Assembly (NCBI RefSeq): GCF_002813425.1
Contig: NZ_PHUL01000001.1
Span: 1,528,001-1,592,000 of the forward strand
Origin: Cellulophaga sp. RHA19
Lineage (GTDB): Bacteria; Bacteroidota; Bacteroidia; Flavobacteriales; Flavobacteriaceae
Reading direction: 5' to 3'
DNA length: 64,000 bases
Shown: positions 52,856 through 62,575 of the stretch, in pieces
How the letters are laid out: every line of letters begins with the position of its first letter
How positions within the stretch are numbered: the first letter of the stretch is position 1
The notes under the pieces: generated by a model
Databases searched by the model: none
What the model saw: only the letters and a program-made list of their open reading frames with translations
What the model was told of the DNA's origin: nothing
Made by a program: the position numbers and the translations under genes

Positions 52856-55800
52856 ATGCAAAAGAATACATCACATAAAACAATTTGTTCCTATTGCGGG
52901 GTAGGTTGCGGAATAGTAGTAAGTAAAGATGCTAAAGGAGTTTTAACTGTAGAAGGAGATAAGGAGTACCCAGTTAATAAAGGTATGCTTTGTTCTAAAG
53001 GGAAAAATTTAAACTACGTAGCTCAAGATACTACAGATCGTATTTTGTATCCAGAAATGCGTTGGAGTAGAAACCACCCATTACAAAGAGTATCTTGGAA
53101 TGATGCGTTTAAAAGGGCAGCAGCAGTTTTTAAAAGTATTATAGATAAGCACGGACCCAATAGTGTTGGTTTTTATGTGTCTGGACAATGCTTAACAGAA
53201 GAATATTACTTGGCTAATAAATTAATAAAAGGCTTTATTGGTAGTAATAACATAGATACCAACTCGCGCTTATGTATGAGTTCTGCTGTAGTAGGTTACA
53301 AAAAAACTGTGGGAGAGGACTCTGTGCCAATTGCCTATGCAGATATAGAGTTGGCAGATTGTTTTTTAATAGCAGGTGCTAACCCAGCGTGGTGTCATCC
53401 AATACTATTTAGGCGTCTAGAAAAGCATAAAGAGGAAAACCCTAATGTAAAAATAATAGTAGTAGACCCAAGAAAAACTCAGACTTGTGCTTCTGCAGAT
53501 TTGCATTTGCAAATTTTACCAGGTACAGATGTGATTCTTTTTAATGCTATTGCACGTGTGCTTATAGAAAAAAAGAAAATAGATAAAAGTTTTATAAAAA
53601 AACACACCGTTAATTTTGAAGAATGCAAAGCAAGTGCTTTTCAACTAACGCTAAATGCTGCTGCCAAAAAATGCGGAATAAAAGCAGAGGATATAAAAAA
53701 AGCAGCGCTTTATATTGGTAATGCAAAAGGCTTTATTAGTATGTGGACAATGGGGCTCAACCAAAGTGTAATTGGTGTTTCTAAAAATGTAGCACTGCTA
53801 AATATATCACTACTTACAGGGCAAATAGGCAAACCGGGTGCTGGTCCGTTTTCTTTAACAGGCCAACCAAATGCAATGGGAGGTCGTGAGGTTGGCGGTA
53901 TGGCAAATTTGTTGGCTGTACATAAAGATCTAAATAATCCTGAACACAGAAAAGAGGTGTCAGATTTTTGGGGAGGAACAGAAATACAAGCCAAACCGGG
54001 TTATACAGCAACTGAAATGTTTAACGCTTTAGATGAAGGAAAATTAAAGGCTATTTGGGTTATTTGTACCAATCCTGCGGTGAGTATGCCAAATGTAAAT
54101 AAAGTAGAACGTGCCTTAAAAAAAGCAAGTTTTGTTGTAGTACAAGATATATCGCACAATTCAGAAACCACAAAGTTTGCAGATTTACTTTTGCCTGCCG
54201 CTGGTTGGTTAGAGAAAGAAGGTACAATGACAAATTCTGAAAGACGAATTAGTTACCTGCCTAAGGTTATAGATGCACCAGGAGAGGCTTTGCCAGATGC
54301 AGAAATATTATGGCGTTTTGCACAAGAAATGGGGTATTCTGGTTTCAATTATAACAGTGCAAGTGAGGTTTATGACGAGTATTGTTTGTTAACAAAAGGC
54401 ACAAGTATAGATGTCTCTGGCTTGTCCTACAACAGGCTAAAAAACGAAGGAAGTTTTCAATGGCCAGTACCACATAACAATCACCCTGGAACCCAACGTT
54501 TATTTAGCGACTTTATTTTTAATACTCCAGATAGCAAAGCACATTTTAATGCTCCTTCAGAAATATATAATCAATCTGAAGAAACAAATGTAGACTATCC
54601 TTTAATTTTAAATACAGGTAGAGTAAGAGACCAATGGCACACTAGAACAAAAACAGGTAAAGTAAAACGATTACTAACTCATATACCTACGCCTTATTTA
54701 GAAATGAATAAAGTAGATGCTTTTTTAAGAAAATTAAAAGAAGGGGATATTGCAGTTGTTAAAAGTAGAAGAGGAGAAGTACAGGTTAAGGTAACTATAA
54801 ATTTTGATATTAGAGAGCAGGTGGTTTTTTTACCAATGCATTGGGGTAAAATATTAAATAACGATTTTGGTAGGGCTAATAACTTAACTAATGATATTGT
54901 AGATCCTGTGTCTAAAGAACCAGATTTTAAATATTGTGCCGTTGAGGTTAAAAAGTATGTAAAGCCCAAGCAAAAGGTAATTGTGGTAGGTGCAGGTGCA
55001 GCCGCATACAGGTTTATACAAACCTACAGAGAAAAAAATACAGTAGATGAGTTGCACGTGTTTTCTAAAGAAAAAGATCCGTTTTATAACAGGGTTTTGT
55101 TGCCAGAATATGTTAGTAATGAGCTGTCTTGGCAAGCATTAGAAAAACTTAAAAAAGGCGAATTAAAAAAATTAAATGTGCACCTGCATTCTGGTGTTGG
55201 AGTAATTAATGTAAATGATAAAGCTAAAGAAATTGTAGATGCTAATGGCGTTACGCATAGTTATAATTTGTTAATTATGGCAACTGGTAGCAGGGCATTT
55301 GTGCCTAGTGACGTGCCTATAAACTTACCAGGCAGATTTACAATGAGGGAGCGTGGAGATGCAGATAAATTGAAAAAGTATTTACAAGAAACAGGATTGC
55401 CTAATAACGAACAACATGTGGTTATAGTAGGTGGCGGACTTTTAGGCTTAGAGTTAGCGGCTGCATTAAAAAAGATAAATGTAAATATTAGTATTATACA
55501 AAGAGCACCAAGATTAATGGAGCGCCAATTAGACAATGTGGCAAGCAGGTTGTTGGCACAAGATGTTTTAGAAAGAGATATAAACTTATATTTTGATAAT
55601 GAAGTAAGTACTGTTTTTGATGAAAAGACAAGTAGTCATAGTATTTTGGTGAACCTAAAAACAGGAAAAACTATAAAATGTAATGCTATAGTTTACGCCA
55701 TTGGTACCAGACCAAACATAGAGTTAGCAAAACAAACTAAGTTAAAAACTAGGCGTGGTGTTGTGGTAAATTCTTATATGCAAACAAGCAACTCTTCTAT

Positions 55801-56386
55801 TTTTGCTTTGGGTGAAATAGCAGAGTTTAACAATTCACTTTTTGGTATTACATCCGCAGCAGAACAGCAAGCAGATATAGCAGCTAATTATATTTTAGGA
55901 GACTTTAGTAGCATTTATAACGGGTCTGTTTTAATGAATATTTTAAAGTTTGAAAATCTAGACCTGTGCAGTATAGGTATGGTAAACTCTCCAGCAAATG
56001 ACTCTAGTTATGAAGAAATTATTTTAATGGATGTAAGCAAGCGTTTTTATAAAAAATGTATTGTAAAAGATGATACATTAAAAGGGGCTATTTTAATGGG
56101 TGATAAAAATGAATTTGCAGAATTTAAACGTTTAATTGAAGAGGAAATAGAGCTATCTGAAAAACGAAACGAGCTGTTAAGAGGCGCGTCTAGTTCGGTA
56201 CCTTTAAAAGGGAAATTAGTGTGCTCATGTAGTCAAGTTGGAGAAGGAAATATTATAGAAACAGTACAAGGTGGCTGTACAGATTTCGCAAAATTATGCT
56301 CGCAAACAGGAGCAGGTTTAGGCTGTGGTAGTTGCAAGCCAGAAATTAAAGAAATACTAAATAGTCAGCTTCAATTAGCAAATTAA
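52856..56386 (+). CDS. nasA: assimilatory nitrate reductase fused to an FAD/NAD reductase and BFD domain
   Basis: A 1176-residue cytoplasmic fusion that reduces nitrate to nitrite. The start at 52856 (MQKNTSHKTICSYCGVGCG) is preferred over an in-frame ATG 27 bases upstream. Residues 1-about 690 are a bis-MGD molybdoenzyme: 4Fe-4S cysteines CSYCGVGC and LCSKG, and the probable Mo-ligand Cys140 in RLCMSSAV. About 700-1110 is a pyridine-nucleotide/FAD domain (VVGAGAAAYRF, ATGSRAFVP, GGGLLGLELA). 1120-1170 is a BFD 2Fe-2S domain (CSCSQV, CGSCKPEI). The middle part closely parallels the N-terminal half of NirB in this window. One chain thus carries the full path from NAD(P)H to Mo. Confidence 0.93.
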   Translation: MQKNTSHKTICSYCGVGCGIVVSKDAKGVLTVEGDKEYPVNKGMLCSKGKNLNYVAQDTTDRILYPEMRWSRNHPLQRVSWNDAFKRAAAVFKSIIDKHGPNSVGFYVSGQCLTEEYYLANKLIKGFIGSNNIDTNSRLCMSSAVVGYKKTVGEDSVPIAYADIELADCFLIAGANPAWCHPILFRRLEKHKEENPNVKIIVVDPRKTQTCASADLHLQILPGTDVILFNAIARVLIEKKKIDKSFIKKHTVNFEECKASAFQLTLNAAAKKCGIKAEDIKKAALYIGNAKGFISMWTMGLNQSVIGVSKNVALLNISLLTGQIGKPGAGPFSLTGQPNAMGGREVGGMANLLAVHKDLNNPEHRKEVSDFWGGTEIQAKPGYTATEMFNALDEGKLKAIWVICTNPAVSMPNVNKVERALKKASFVVVQDISHNSETTKFADLLLPAAGWLEKEGTMTNSERRISYLPKVIDAPGEALPDAEILWRFAQEMGYSGFNYNSASEVYDEYCLLTKGTSIDVSGLSYNRLKNEGSFQWPVPHNNHPGTQRLFSDFIFNTPDSKAHFNAPSEIYNQSEETNVDYPLILNTGRVRDQWHTRTKTGKVKRLLTHIPTPYLEMNKVDAFLRKLKEGDIAVVKSRRGEVQVKVTINFDIREQVVFLPMHWGKILNNDFGRANNLTNDIVDPVSKEPDFKYCAVEVKKYVKPKQKVIVVGAGAAAYRFIQTYREKNTVDELHVFSKEKDPFYNRVLLPEYVSNELSWQALEKLKKGELKKLNVHLHSGVGVINVNDKAKEIVDANGVTHSYNLLIMATGSRAFVPSDVPINLPGRFTMRERGDADKLKKYLQETGLPNNEQHVVIVGGGLLGLELAAALKKINVNISIIQRAPRLMERQLDNVASRLLAQDVLERDINLYFDNEVSTVFDEKTSSHSILVNLKTGKTIKCNAIVYAIGTRPNIELAKQTKLKTRRGVVVNSYMQTSNSSIFALGEIAEFNNSLFGITSAAEQQADIAANYILGDFSSIYNGSVLMNILKFENLDLCSIGMVNSPANDSSYEEIILMDVSKRFYKKCIVKDDTLKGAILMGDKNEFAEFKRLIEEEIELSEKRNELLRGASSSVPLKGKLVCSCSQVGEGNIIETVQGGCTDFAKLCSQTGAGLGCGSCKPEIKEILNSQLQLAN

Positions 56387-56396
56387 TAGTTTTATT

Positions 56397-57833
56397 ATGA
56401 ATGATGATTTACATAGAATTTTAATTAAAGGTGGCGTTACCTCTCCAGGAGAATTAAAAGACAGTATAACAATGTTAGAGGCAGCTGGCCTTAAAGAAGT
56501 TTATTTTGGCTCTAGGCAAGATTTGTTATTTCCGTTAGAAAATACCAAAGAAGAACAGTTAGAGCGTATATCAGAATACAACACAGATATTGTTGGTACA
56601 CGAGCTTATCAAAACATAGTGTCATCTTATGTATGTGCAGATATTTTTGATATGACTTTTTGGTTAAAAGGGTCTACTTTTTTATACATTTTAGAACGTT
56701 TTAATTATCTGCCTAAATTAAAAATAAACATAACCGACCCTAAACAACGTCTGGTTCCTATTTTTAGTGGTAATTTAAATTTTATAGCATCAGAGAGTGA
56801 AGATTATTGGTATTTAAATGTAAAACTGCCACATTGGAAAAAAGGAGACTATTACCCAGTATTAGTGTATAGTTGGGATATTAATATTATATCTAAAGCT
56901 ATTGAAGATATTTATGAAGATGTAGAAAATGTTGAAGAATTATTTTTTGTCCTGAGTAAAAAGTTAGACACAAATAATAAAAGTATAGAAAAAGATTTAG
57001 AGGTGCCATACTTAACTTTTCCGTATTATGAAGGGATGAACCGTATGGGGCTAGACCAATATTGGCTTGGGTTGTATTGGAGAAATAATAAATATGATCT
57101 AAAATTTTTAAAAGAGTTTTGCGGCTTTTGTTTAGACAACGGAATAGGTAAAATTTGTATTACACCTTGGAAATCTTTTATAGTAAAAGGTATTAAAAAA
57201 CAAAGTAGACCAAACTTAGAACGCTTTTTAGGGCAAAGAGGAATAAATATTAGGCACTCGCAGTTAGAAATGAATTGGCATTTGCCAGTAGATGACTTAG
57301 AAGCTTTAGAGTTAAAAAACTTTTTGGTTTTGAGTTTAAATCAGAATGATATTAGTACTTACGGTTTAACTTTTGGGTTAAGTAATGAGTCTGGTAAAAG
57401 ATCTCATTTTGCATCAGTAATTATAGAAAAAAATACAACACCAACAATAGCAAAAGACTTTGTAATTAGGCCAACATATAATGTGCTTCATTTTAAAAAT
57501 TTTGACCCTAATACGCATATTTACAAGGCATATGCATTAGATGTAGATAAGATAGAGCTACCCGGACTTTTAATGGAGTTAAGTAAAAAGTATTTTAAAC
57601 AACTAGGCCGTGCAGATGTAGTTGCTCCAGAGGATAGCAGTAAAGCAGAGCAACTGGTAAAAGCGGTACACCAATGTGTTTCTTGTTTTACGGTTTATGA
57701 TGAAGAGTACGGAGACACTACTTTTAATATCTCTCCAAATACCGCTTTTGCAGACTTGCCAGAAAACTATAAATGCTCGGTTTGTGATGCTCCAAAATCT
57801 AATTACAAGAGTGTAGAATTAACAATTTTATAA
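56397..57833 (+). CDS. rubredoxin fused to a siroheme-reductase-like domain lacking cluster cysteines
   Basis: A 478-residue protein 10 bases after the nitrate reductase gene. The C-terminal 60 residues are a rubredoxin with Fe ligands CVSC (427, 430) and CSVC (460, 463). The N-terminal 400 residues appear to hold two ferredoxin-like half repeats of the nitrite/sulfite reductase type. One begins IKGGVTSPGEL with GSRQDLLFP near 45; the other contains KICITPWKSFIV (252-263), the counterpart of the RLTPxQN-type strand. The CxxxxxC...CxxxC siroheme/4Fe-4S ligands are absent. It is probably an electron-transfer or assembly partner of NasA or NirBD; no enzymatic role can be shown. Confidence 0.75.
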   Translation: MNDDLHRILIKGGVTSPGELKDSITMLEAAGLKEVYFGSRQDLLFPLENTKEEQLERISEYNTDIVGTRAYQNIVSSYVCADIFDMTFWLKGSTFLYILERFNYLPKLKINITDPKQRLVPIFSGNLNFIASESEDYWYLNVKLPHWKKGDYYPVLVYSWDINIISKAIEDIYEDVENVEELFFVLSKKLDTNNKSIEKDLEVPYLTFPYYEGMNRMGLDQYWLGLYWRNNKYDLKFLKEFCGFCLDNGIGKICITPWKSFIVKGIKKQSRPNLERFLGQRGINIRHSQLEMNWHLPVDDLEALELKNFLVLSLNQNDISTYGLTFGLSNESGKRSHFASVIIEKNTTPTIAKDFVIRPTYNVLHFKNFDPNTHIYKAYALDVDKIELPGLLMELSKKYFKQLGRADVVAPEDSSKAEQLVKAVHQCVSCFTVYDEEYGDTTFNISPNTAFADLPENYKCSVCDAPKSNYKSVELTIL

Positions 57834-57948
57834 GAACGCTAGTTCACTTTTAGGTATATAAATTATGATACAATGCTTATCTTTATAAAGTAAAAGAGGA
57901 TTTCTTTTTTTAATTCTTTTTTAGTTATTGATAAACAGGTTATTATAA

Positions 57949-58350
57949 ATGAAGGAGAGTAAAAAACCAGACAATGTAGTTTTTAATGTAGAAAACCAAA
58001 AGTATGATGCGGCACTTAAGCCATACGCAACATCTGTTGGTGCACCAGTAATTACCACTACAGATAATATAGCCTGGAAAAATAGGAGTATTAATAAAGT
58101 AAACCACAAGTTAGAGGCAAGGTATTTAGAGCTAAAAGCACAGTATGATGCTATGCTAGAGCAATACGAGTACAACAAATTAATTTTTGACGCTAAGTTT
58201 ACTTTTGAGCCTATTGTTGGGCAAACTTATCATTTATACAAAAGAGAAAATAACGAAACTTTTTTATCTATTATAAAACCTAACGAATGTAACTTTAATT
58301 ATATGGGGAGTTTTTATTTAAACGTAGAGCTAATCTGGGAAAAAATATAA
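57949..58350 (+). CDS. DUF2452 family protein
   Basis: A 133-residue soluble protein. KPDNVVFNVE at the start, YATSVGAPVITT and the C-terminal GQTYHLYKRENNETFLSIIKPNE are the landmarks of DUF2452, an uncharacterised family. It contains a helical middle (KLEARYLELKAQYDAMLEQY). It begins a plus-strand run ending with the Crp/Fnr gene, 13 bases before the FAD protein gene. No function is known to me. Confidence 0.82.
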   Translation: MKESKKPDNVVFNVENQKYDAALKPYATSVGAPVITTTDNIAWKNRSINKVNHKLEARYLELKAQYDAMLEQYEYNKLIFDAKFTFEPIVGQTYHLYKRENNETFLSIIKPNECNFNYMGSFYLNVELIWEKI

Positions 58351-58363
58351 ATAAAGGCTAGCT

Positions 58364-59485
58364 ATGAGCTCATTAATAAATAATACACCAGATGTATTCC
58401 CTACAGGTATAAAAGAAATTTACCAACGCGTAAACCAAGTTAATCCTGTAAAATATGCATCTACAAGAAATTATATTAACGGAGCAGTAACCCATTTGTC
58501 TCCCTATATTTCTAGAGGTGTAATTTCTACTAAATTTGTATTAAAAGAGGTTTTAGCTAAAGGATACACACCTGCACAAATTGAAAAGTTTATACAAGAA
58601 TTAGCGTGGAGAGATTATTGGCAACAGGTTTGGATAGCAAAAGGAGAAGAAGTTAATACAGATTTAAAACACACACAAACACCTGTGTCTAACACGCAAA
58701 TGCCAAAGTCAATTGTTAAGGCAAATACAGGGATAATAGCTGTAGATGATGCAATACGTAAATTGGAAGATTTTGGGTATATGCATAATCACTTACGTAT
58801 GTATGTAGCATCTTTAGTTTGTAATATAGGGCAAAGCCATTGGTTGTTACCTGCCAAATGGATGTACTATAATTTATTAGATGCAGATTGGGCTAGTAAT
58901 GCGTTAAGTTGGCAATGGGTAGCTGGGGCTAATGCCAATAAAAAATATTATGCAAACCAAGAAAATATTAATAAGTATTGTTTTACAGAACAAAATAATA
59001 CTTTTTTAGATGTTCCTTATAGTGCTTTTGAGTCTTTAAAAATACCTGAAGAACTAGAAGAAAACATAGATGTAGATTTAACAACTACACTTCCTAAGCC
59101 TCTGCAAATAAAACTAAATAAGGAATTGCCAACCTGTATTTATAATTTTTACAATCTAGATCCTAATTGGAGAAAAGAAGAAATTGTAAATAGAGTTTTG
59201 TTATTAGAGCCTTCTCATTTTAAAAAGTATCCGGTATCTAAAAAAAGCATAGATTTTATGCTAAAATTAGCAAAAGATAATATTAGTAATATACAGGTCT
59301 ACGTAGGAGAATTTTCAGATTTAGTTGCTGAGCATCAGTTAAAAAAAATCTATTTTAAAGAACACCCAACGGTAATACATTACCAAGGAGAGCAAGATGC
59401 AAGAGATTGGATGTTTACTGTAAATGGTTACTATCCATCTTTTTTTTCATTCTGGAAAAAATGTAAAAAAGAGCTTAGTTTTTGA
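58364..59485 (+). CDS. photolyase-like FAD-binding protein without N-terminal antenna domain
   Basis: A 373-residue protein. Residues about 20-235 match the helical FAD-binding domain of photolyases/cryptochromes: YASTRNYINGAVTHLSPYISRG, QELAWRDYW, MHNHLRMYVASLV and DADWASNALSWQWVAG with the flavin-contacting Asn and Trp. The usual N-terminal Rossmann-like antenna domain is missing. Instead the C-terminal 110 residues (RVLLLEPSHFKKYPVSKK, NIQVYVGEFSDL) look like that alpha/beta domain, as if the two were in reversed order. It overlaps the next photolyase gene by four bases. Repair or sensor activity is undetermined. Confidence 0.82.
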   Translation: MSSLINNTPDVFPTGIKEIYQRVNQVNPVKYASTRNYINGAVTHLSPYISRGVISTKFVLKEVLAKGYTPAQIEKFIQELAWRDYWQQVWIAKGEEVNTDLKHTQTPVSNTQMPKSIVKANTGIIAVDDAIRKLEDFGYMHNHLRMYVASLVCNIGQSHWLLPAKWMYYNLLDADWASNALSWQWVAGANANKKYYANQENINKYCFTEQNNTFLDVPYSAFESLKIPEELEENIDVDLTTTLPKPLQIKLNKELPTCIYNFYNLDPNWRKEEIVNRVLLLEPSHFKKYPVSKKSIDFMLKLAKDNISNIQVYVGEFSDLVAEHQLKKIYFKEHPTVIHYQGEQDARDWMFTVNGYYPSFFSFWKKCKKELSF

Positions 59486-60948
59486 AAAAGCAAACCATAA
59501 ATATAGTTTGGTTAAAAAGAGACATCCGTTCTCAGGATCATAGACCTTTTCAAAAAGCAGAACAGGCTAATGTTCCTTATATAATTATTTATTTGTTTGA
59601 GCCAAAATTCATCAATTATCCAGATACTAGTTTAAGGCATTTACAGTTTGTTTATCACTCTATAAAAACACTAAACAATACTTTAGAGCCATTTAACAAA
59701 AAAGTAACTGTGTTATATACTGATGCTGTTACTGCAATTAATTTTTTGAGTGATACTTATGAAATTAAAAATGTTTTTAGTTATCAAGAAAGTGGAGTTT
59801 TGGCTACTTGGCAAAGAGATAAAAAGGTAAAGCAAATTTGTAAAATAAATAATATTAATTGGCAAGAGTACCAAAGAGACGGTATTTTACGAGGTATTAA
59901 AAACAGACAAGATTGGAGTACGCAATGGCATAAAACAATGCACCAACCTGTAATTAAGAATACATTTAATAACACAGAGAAAGTAGAGGTTTTAGAGCAT
60001 AAATATTTGTTGCCAAGAGAATTAGAAAGTAAGTTAAAAGTTTACCCAAAACAGTACCAGCCAGCAGGTGAAATTAATGCGTGGCGTTATTTAAAATCTT
60101 TTGCGGCCAAAAGAGGTTTTAAGTATCAAAAACATATTTCTAAACCAACAGAAAGTAGAATGTCTTGTAGTAGGCTTTCTCCTTATTTAGCTTGGGGTAA
60201 TATTAGTGTAAAGCAAGCTTTTCAGTTTATAGGGACACACCCAAATGGCACAAAAAATAGTAATGCGTTTTCTGCAATGTTAACAAGGCTACATTGGCAC
60301 TGTCATTTTATTCAAAAGTTTGAGGTAGAATGTGCTTATGAGACTCATTGTGTAAATAAAGGGTATGAGCTTTTAGAACACCCTATAAATGAAGATTACA
60401 TTAAGGCTTGGAAAACAGGTACAACTGGCTATCCTTTAATAGATGCTTGTATGCGAGCTGTAGCAGAAACTGGTTGGATTAATTTTAGAATGCGTGCTAT
60501 GTTAGTTTCATTTTTAACTTTAAATCTAGATCAAGATTGGAGAGAAGGTACGTACCATTTGGCTCGTTTATTTTTAGATTATGAGCCTGGTATACATTAT
60601 CCTCAGTTTCAAATGCAAGCTGGTACAACAGGTGTTAATACAGTACGCTTGTACAACCCAGTAAAAAACTCACTAGAGCACGACCCAGAAGGTTTGTTTA
60701 TAAAAAAGTGGATTCCAGAATTAGCTAACGTACCTGTAAGTTATATTCACGAGCCCTGGAAAATGAGTTTAATGGAGCAAACATTTTGTGGTGTAATTAT
60801 AGGTGAAGACTATCCGTTGCCTATTGTAGATTTACAAACAAGTGCTAAGGCTGCCAGAGATAAAATTTGGGGACATAAAAAGCACCCTGCTGTAGAGAAT
60901 GAAAAAGATCATATATTAAATACACACGTAAAGCCCAGAAAAAAATAA
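59482..60948 (+). CDS. deoxyribodipyrimidine photo-lyase/cryptochrome family protein
   Basis: A 488-residue flavoprotein starting at a TTG that overlaps the previous stop. It has an N-terminal antenna domain ([17 protein letters not shown]) and a C-terminal FAD domain ([52 protein letters not shown]). The flavin-pocket segment reads [16 protein letters not shown] instead of the usual DxDxAxNxxxWQW, so the conserved Asn and two Trp positions are changed. It is either a divergent repair enzyme or a photoreceptor. Confidence 0.87.
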   Translation: MKKQTINIVWLKRDIRSQDHRPFQKAEQANVPYIIIYLFEPKFINYPDTSLRHLQFVYHSIKTLNNTLEPFNKKVTVLYTDAVTAINFLSDTYEIKNVFSYQESGVLATWQRDKKVKQICKINNINWQEYQRDGILRGIKNRQDWSTQWHKTMHQPVIKNTFNNTEKVEVLEHKYLLPRELESKLKVYPKQYQPAGEINAWRYLKSFAAKRGFKYQKHISKPTESRMSCSRLSPYLAWGNISVKQAFQFIGTHPNGTKNSNAFSAMLTRLHWHCHFIQKFEVECAYETHCVNKGYELLEHPINEDYIKAWKTGTTGYPLIDACMRAVAETGWINFRMRAMLVSFLTLNLDQDWREGTYHLARLFLDYEPGIHYPQFQMQAGTTGVNTVRLYNPVKNSLEHDPEGLFIKKWIPELANVPVSYIHEPWKMSLMEQTFCGVIIGEDYPLPIVDLQTSAKAARDKIWGHKKHPAVENEKDHILNTHVKPRKK

Positions 60949-60953
60949 TAAAA

Positions 60954-61082
60954 ATGAAAAAGCAGCATCTGCCACAGAAAATATGTATTGTTTGTGAACG
61001 GCCATTTACTTGGCGTAAAAAGTGGGAGAAAAATTGGGAAGAGGTTAAGTATTGTAGTCAACGTTGTAAAAGAAATAAATGA
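60954..61082 (+). CDS. DUF2256 zinc-knuckle microprotein
   Basis: A 42-residue basic protein. It contains [19 protein letters not shown] and YCSQRCKR, giving a CxxC...CxxxC zinc-binding pattern and the Trp-Arg core of DUF2256. It starts 5 bases after the photolyase stop. Its stop overlaps the start of the PhrB-type gene (ATGA), so it is tightly coupled to both. Family members are commonly beside cryptochrome/photolyase genes as I recall; function unknown. Confidence 0.85.
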   Translation: MKKQHLPQKICIVCERPFTWRKKWEKNWEEVKYCSQRCKRNK

Positions 61083-62563
61083 AAAGTATAAGTATAGTTT
61101 TTCCGCATCAATTATTTAAAAAATCTCCTATGCTAGGTAATGGGGAAACCATTTATTTAATAGAAGAATATTTATTTTTTAAACAGTACTCTTTTCACAA
61201 GCAAAAAATTGCTTTTCATAGAGCAACTATGATGAGGTACAGAGATTTTTTAATTGATGAACATAATAGTGACGATACCTATATAGCATCAACAGATAAA
61301 AAATCTGATATTAGAATATTTCTACAAGAGTTAAAAAAGGATAACGTTGAGCATATAAATTATATAGACCCAACAGATAATTGGTTAAAAAAACGAATTG
61401 AAGAAAGTGCTGAAAAAGCAGGAATAAAAACCACAGTACACACTTCACCTTTATTTTTAAATTCTGAAGAAGATTTAGCATCATTTTTTACCACAGACAA
61501 AAAAAAATACCATCAAACTACTTTTTACAAAGAACAACGTAAAAAATTAAATATTCTTATTGATGAAAACGGAGAACCAGAAGGAGGTAAATGGACTTAT
61601 GATGCGGAGAATCGTAAAAAATATCCGGCAAAAAAGACACCTCCATCTATTCAGTTTCCAGATGTAGATAAATACTATAAGGAAGCAAAGGAATATGTAA
61701 ATAAGAATTTTGAAGATAATTTAGGATCACTAACAGAACAGAGTCTATACCCAACTAATTTTAAAGAAACTGAAGATTGGTTACAGCAATTTTTTGAACA
61801 AAGATTTATGGAGTTTGGTGTGTATGAAGATGCCATTGTAGCAGAAAACTCTATATTAAACCATAGTGTATTAACACCTATGTTAAATGTGGGGTTAATT
61901 ACACCAAAAGAAATTGTATACAGGGCTTTAGATTACGCTAAGGCAAACAACGTGCCTATAAATTCTACAGAGGGGTTTGTACGGCAAATTATTGGTTGGC
62001 GAGAGTTTATTAGAGGTATGTATATTACTAAAGGAACAGAGGAGCGTACTACTAATTATTGGAAGTTTACACGTAAAATACCAGCTTCTTTTTATACAGG
62101 AACAACAGGTATACCACCAATAGACCAAACTATTAAAAAACTATTACAAACAGGATATAGCCACCATATAGAGCGTTTAATGGTATTAAGTAATTTTATG
62201 TTGTTGTGTGAGTTTCATCCGGATGAGGTATACCAATGGTTTATGGAGTTGTTTATAGATTCTTATGACTGGGTTATGGTACCTAATGTGTATGGTATGA
62301 GTCAGTTTGCAGATGGCGGTTTAATGGCAACCAAACCCTATATAAGCGGCAGCAATTATTTAATGAAAATGAGTAATTACAAAAAAGGAGAGTGGCAAGA
62401 TGTTTGGGACGGACTCTTTTGGAGGTTTATGCATACACAAAGAGATTTTTTCTTGTCTAACCCAAGGTTAGGAATGCTTATACGTATGTATGATAAAATG
62501 GATAAAGAAAAACAACAAGCTCACTTAACTAATGCAGAAGAGTATTTAGCTACATTAGACTAA
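61079..62563 (+). CDS. PhrB/DPRP-type photolyase lacking iron-sulfur ligands
   Basis: A 494-residue protein of the cryptochrome/photolyase branch that contains bacterial (6-4) photolyases. [70 protein letters not shown] and [11 protein letters not shown] are all in place. The four cysteines that hold the 4Fe-4S cluster in PhrB proteins are missing: after YLMKMSNY the chain continues [11 protein letters not shown], and IPPIDQTI replaces the first ligand region. It is likely a DNA repair enzyme of the cluster-free subgroup. It overlaps the DUF2256 gene by four bases. Confidence 0.88.
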   Translation: MKSISIVFPHQLFKKSPMLGNGETIYLIEEYLFFKQYSFHKQKIAFHRATMMRYRDFLIDEHNSDDTYIASTDKKSDIRIFLQELKKDNVEHINYIDPTDNWLKKRIEESAEKAGIKTTVHTSPLFLNSEEDLASFFTTDKKKYHQTTFYKEQRKKLNILIDENGEPEGGKWTYDAENRKKYPAKKTPPSIQFPDVDKYYKEAKEYVNKNFEDNLGSLTEQSLYPTNFKETEDWLQQFFEQRFMEFGVYEDAIVAENSILNHSVLTPMLNVGLITPKEIVYRALDYAKANNVPINSTEGFVRQIIGWREFIRGMYITKGTEERTTNYWKFTRKIPASFYTGTTGIPPIDQTIKKLLQTGYSHHIERLMVLSNFMLLCEFHPDEVYQWFMELFIDSYDWVMVPNVYGMSQFADGGLMATKPYISGSNYLMKMSNYKKGEWQDVWDGLFWRFMHTQRDFFLSNPRLGMLIRMYDKMDKEKQQAHLTNAEEYLATLD

Positions 62564-62575
62564 CTTATTTTAACT

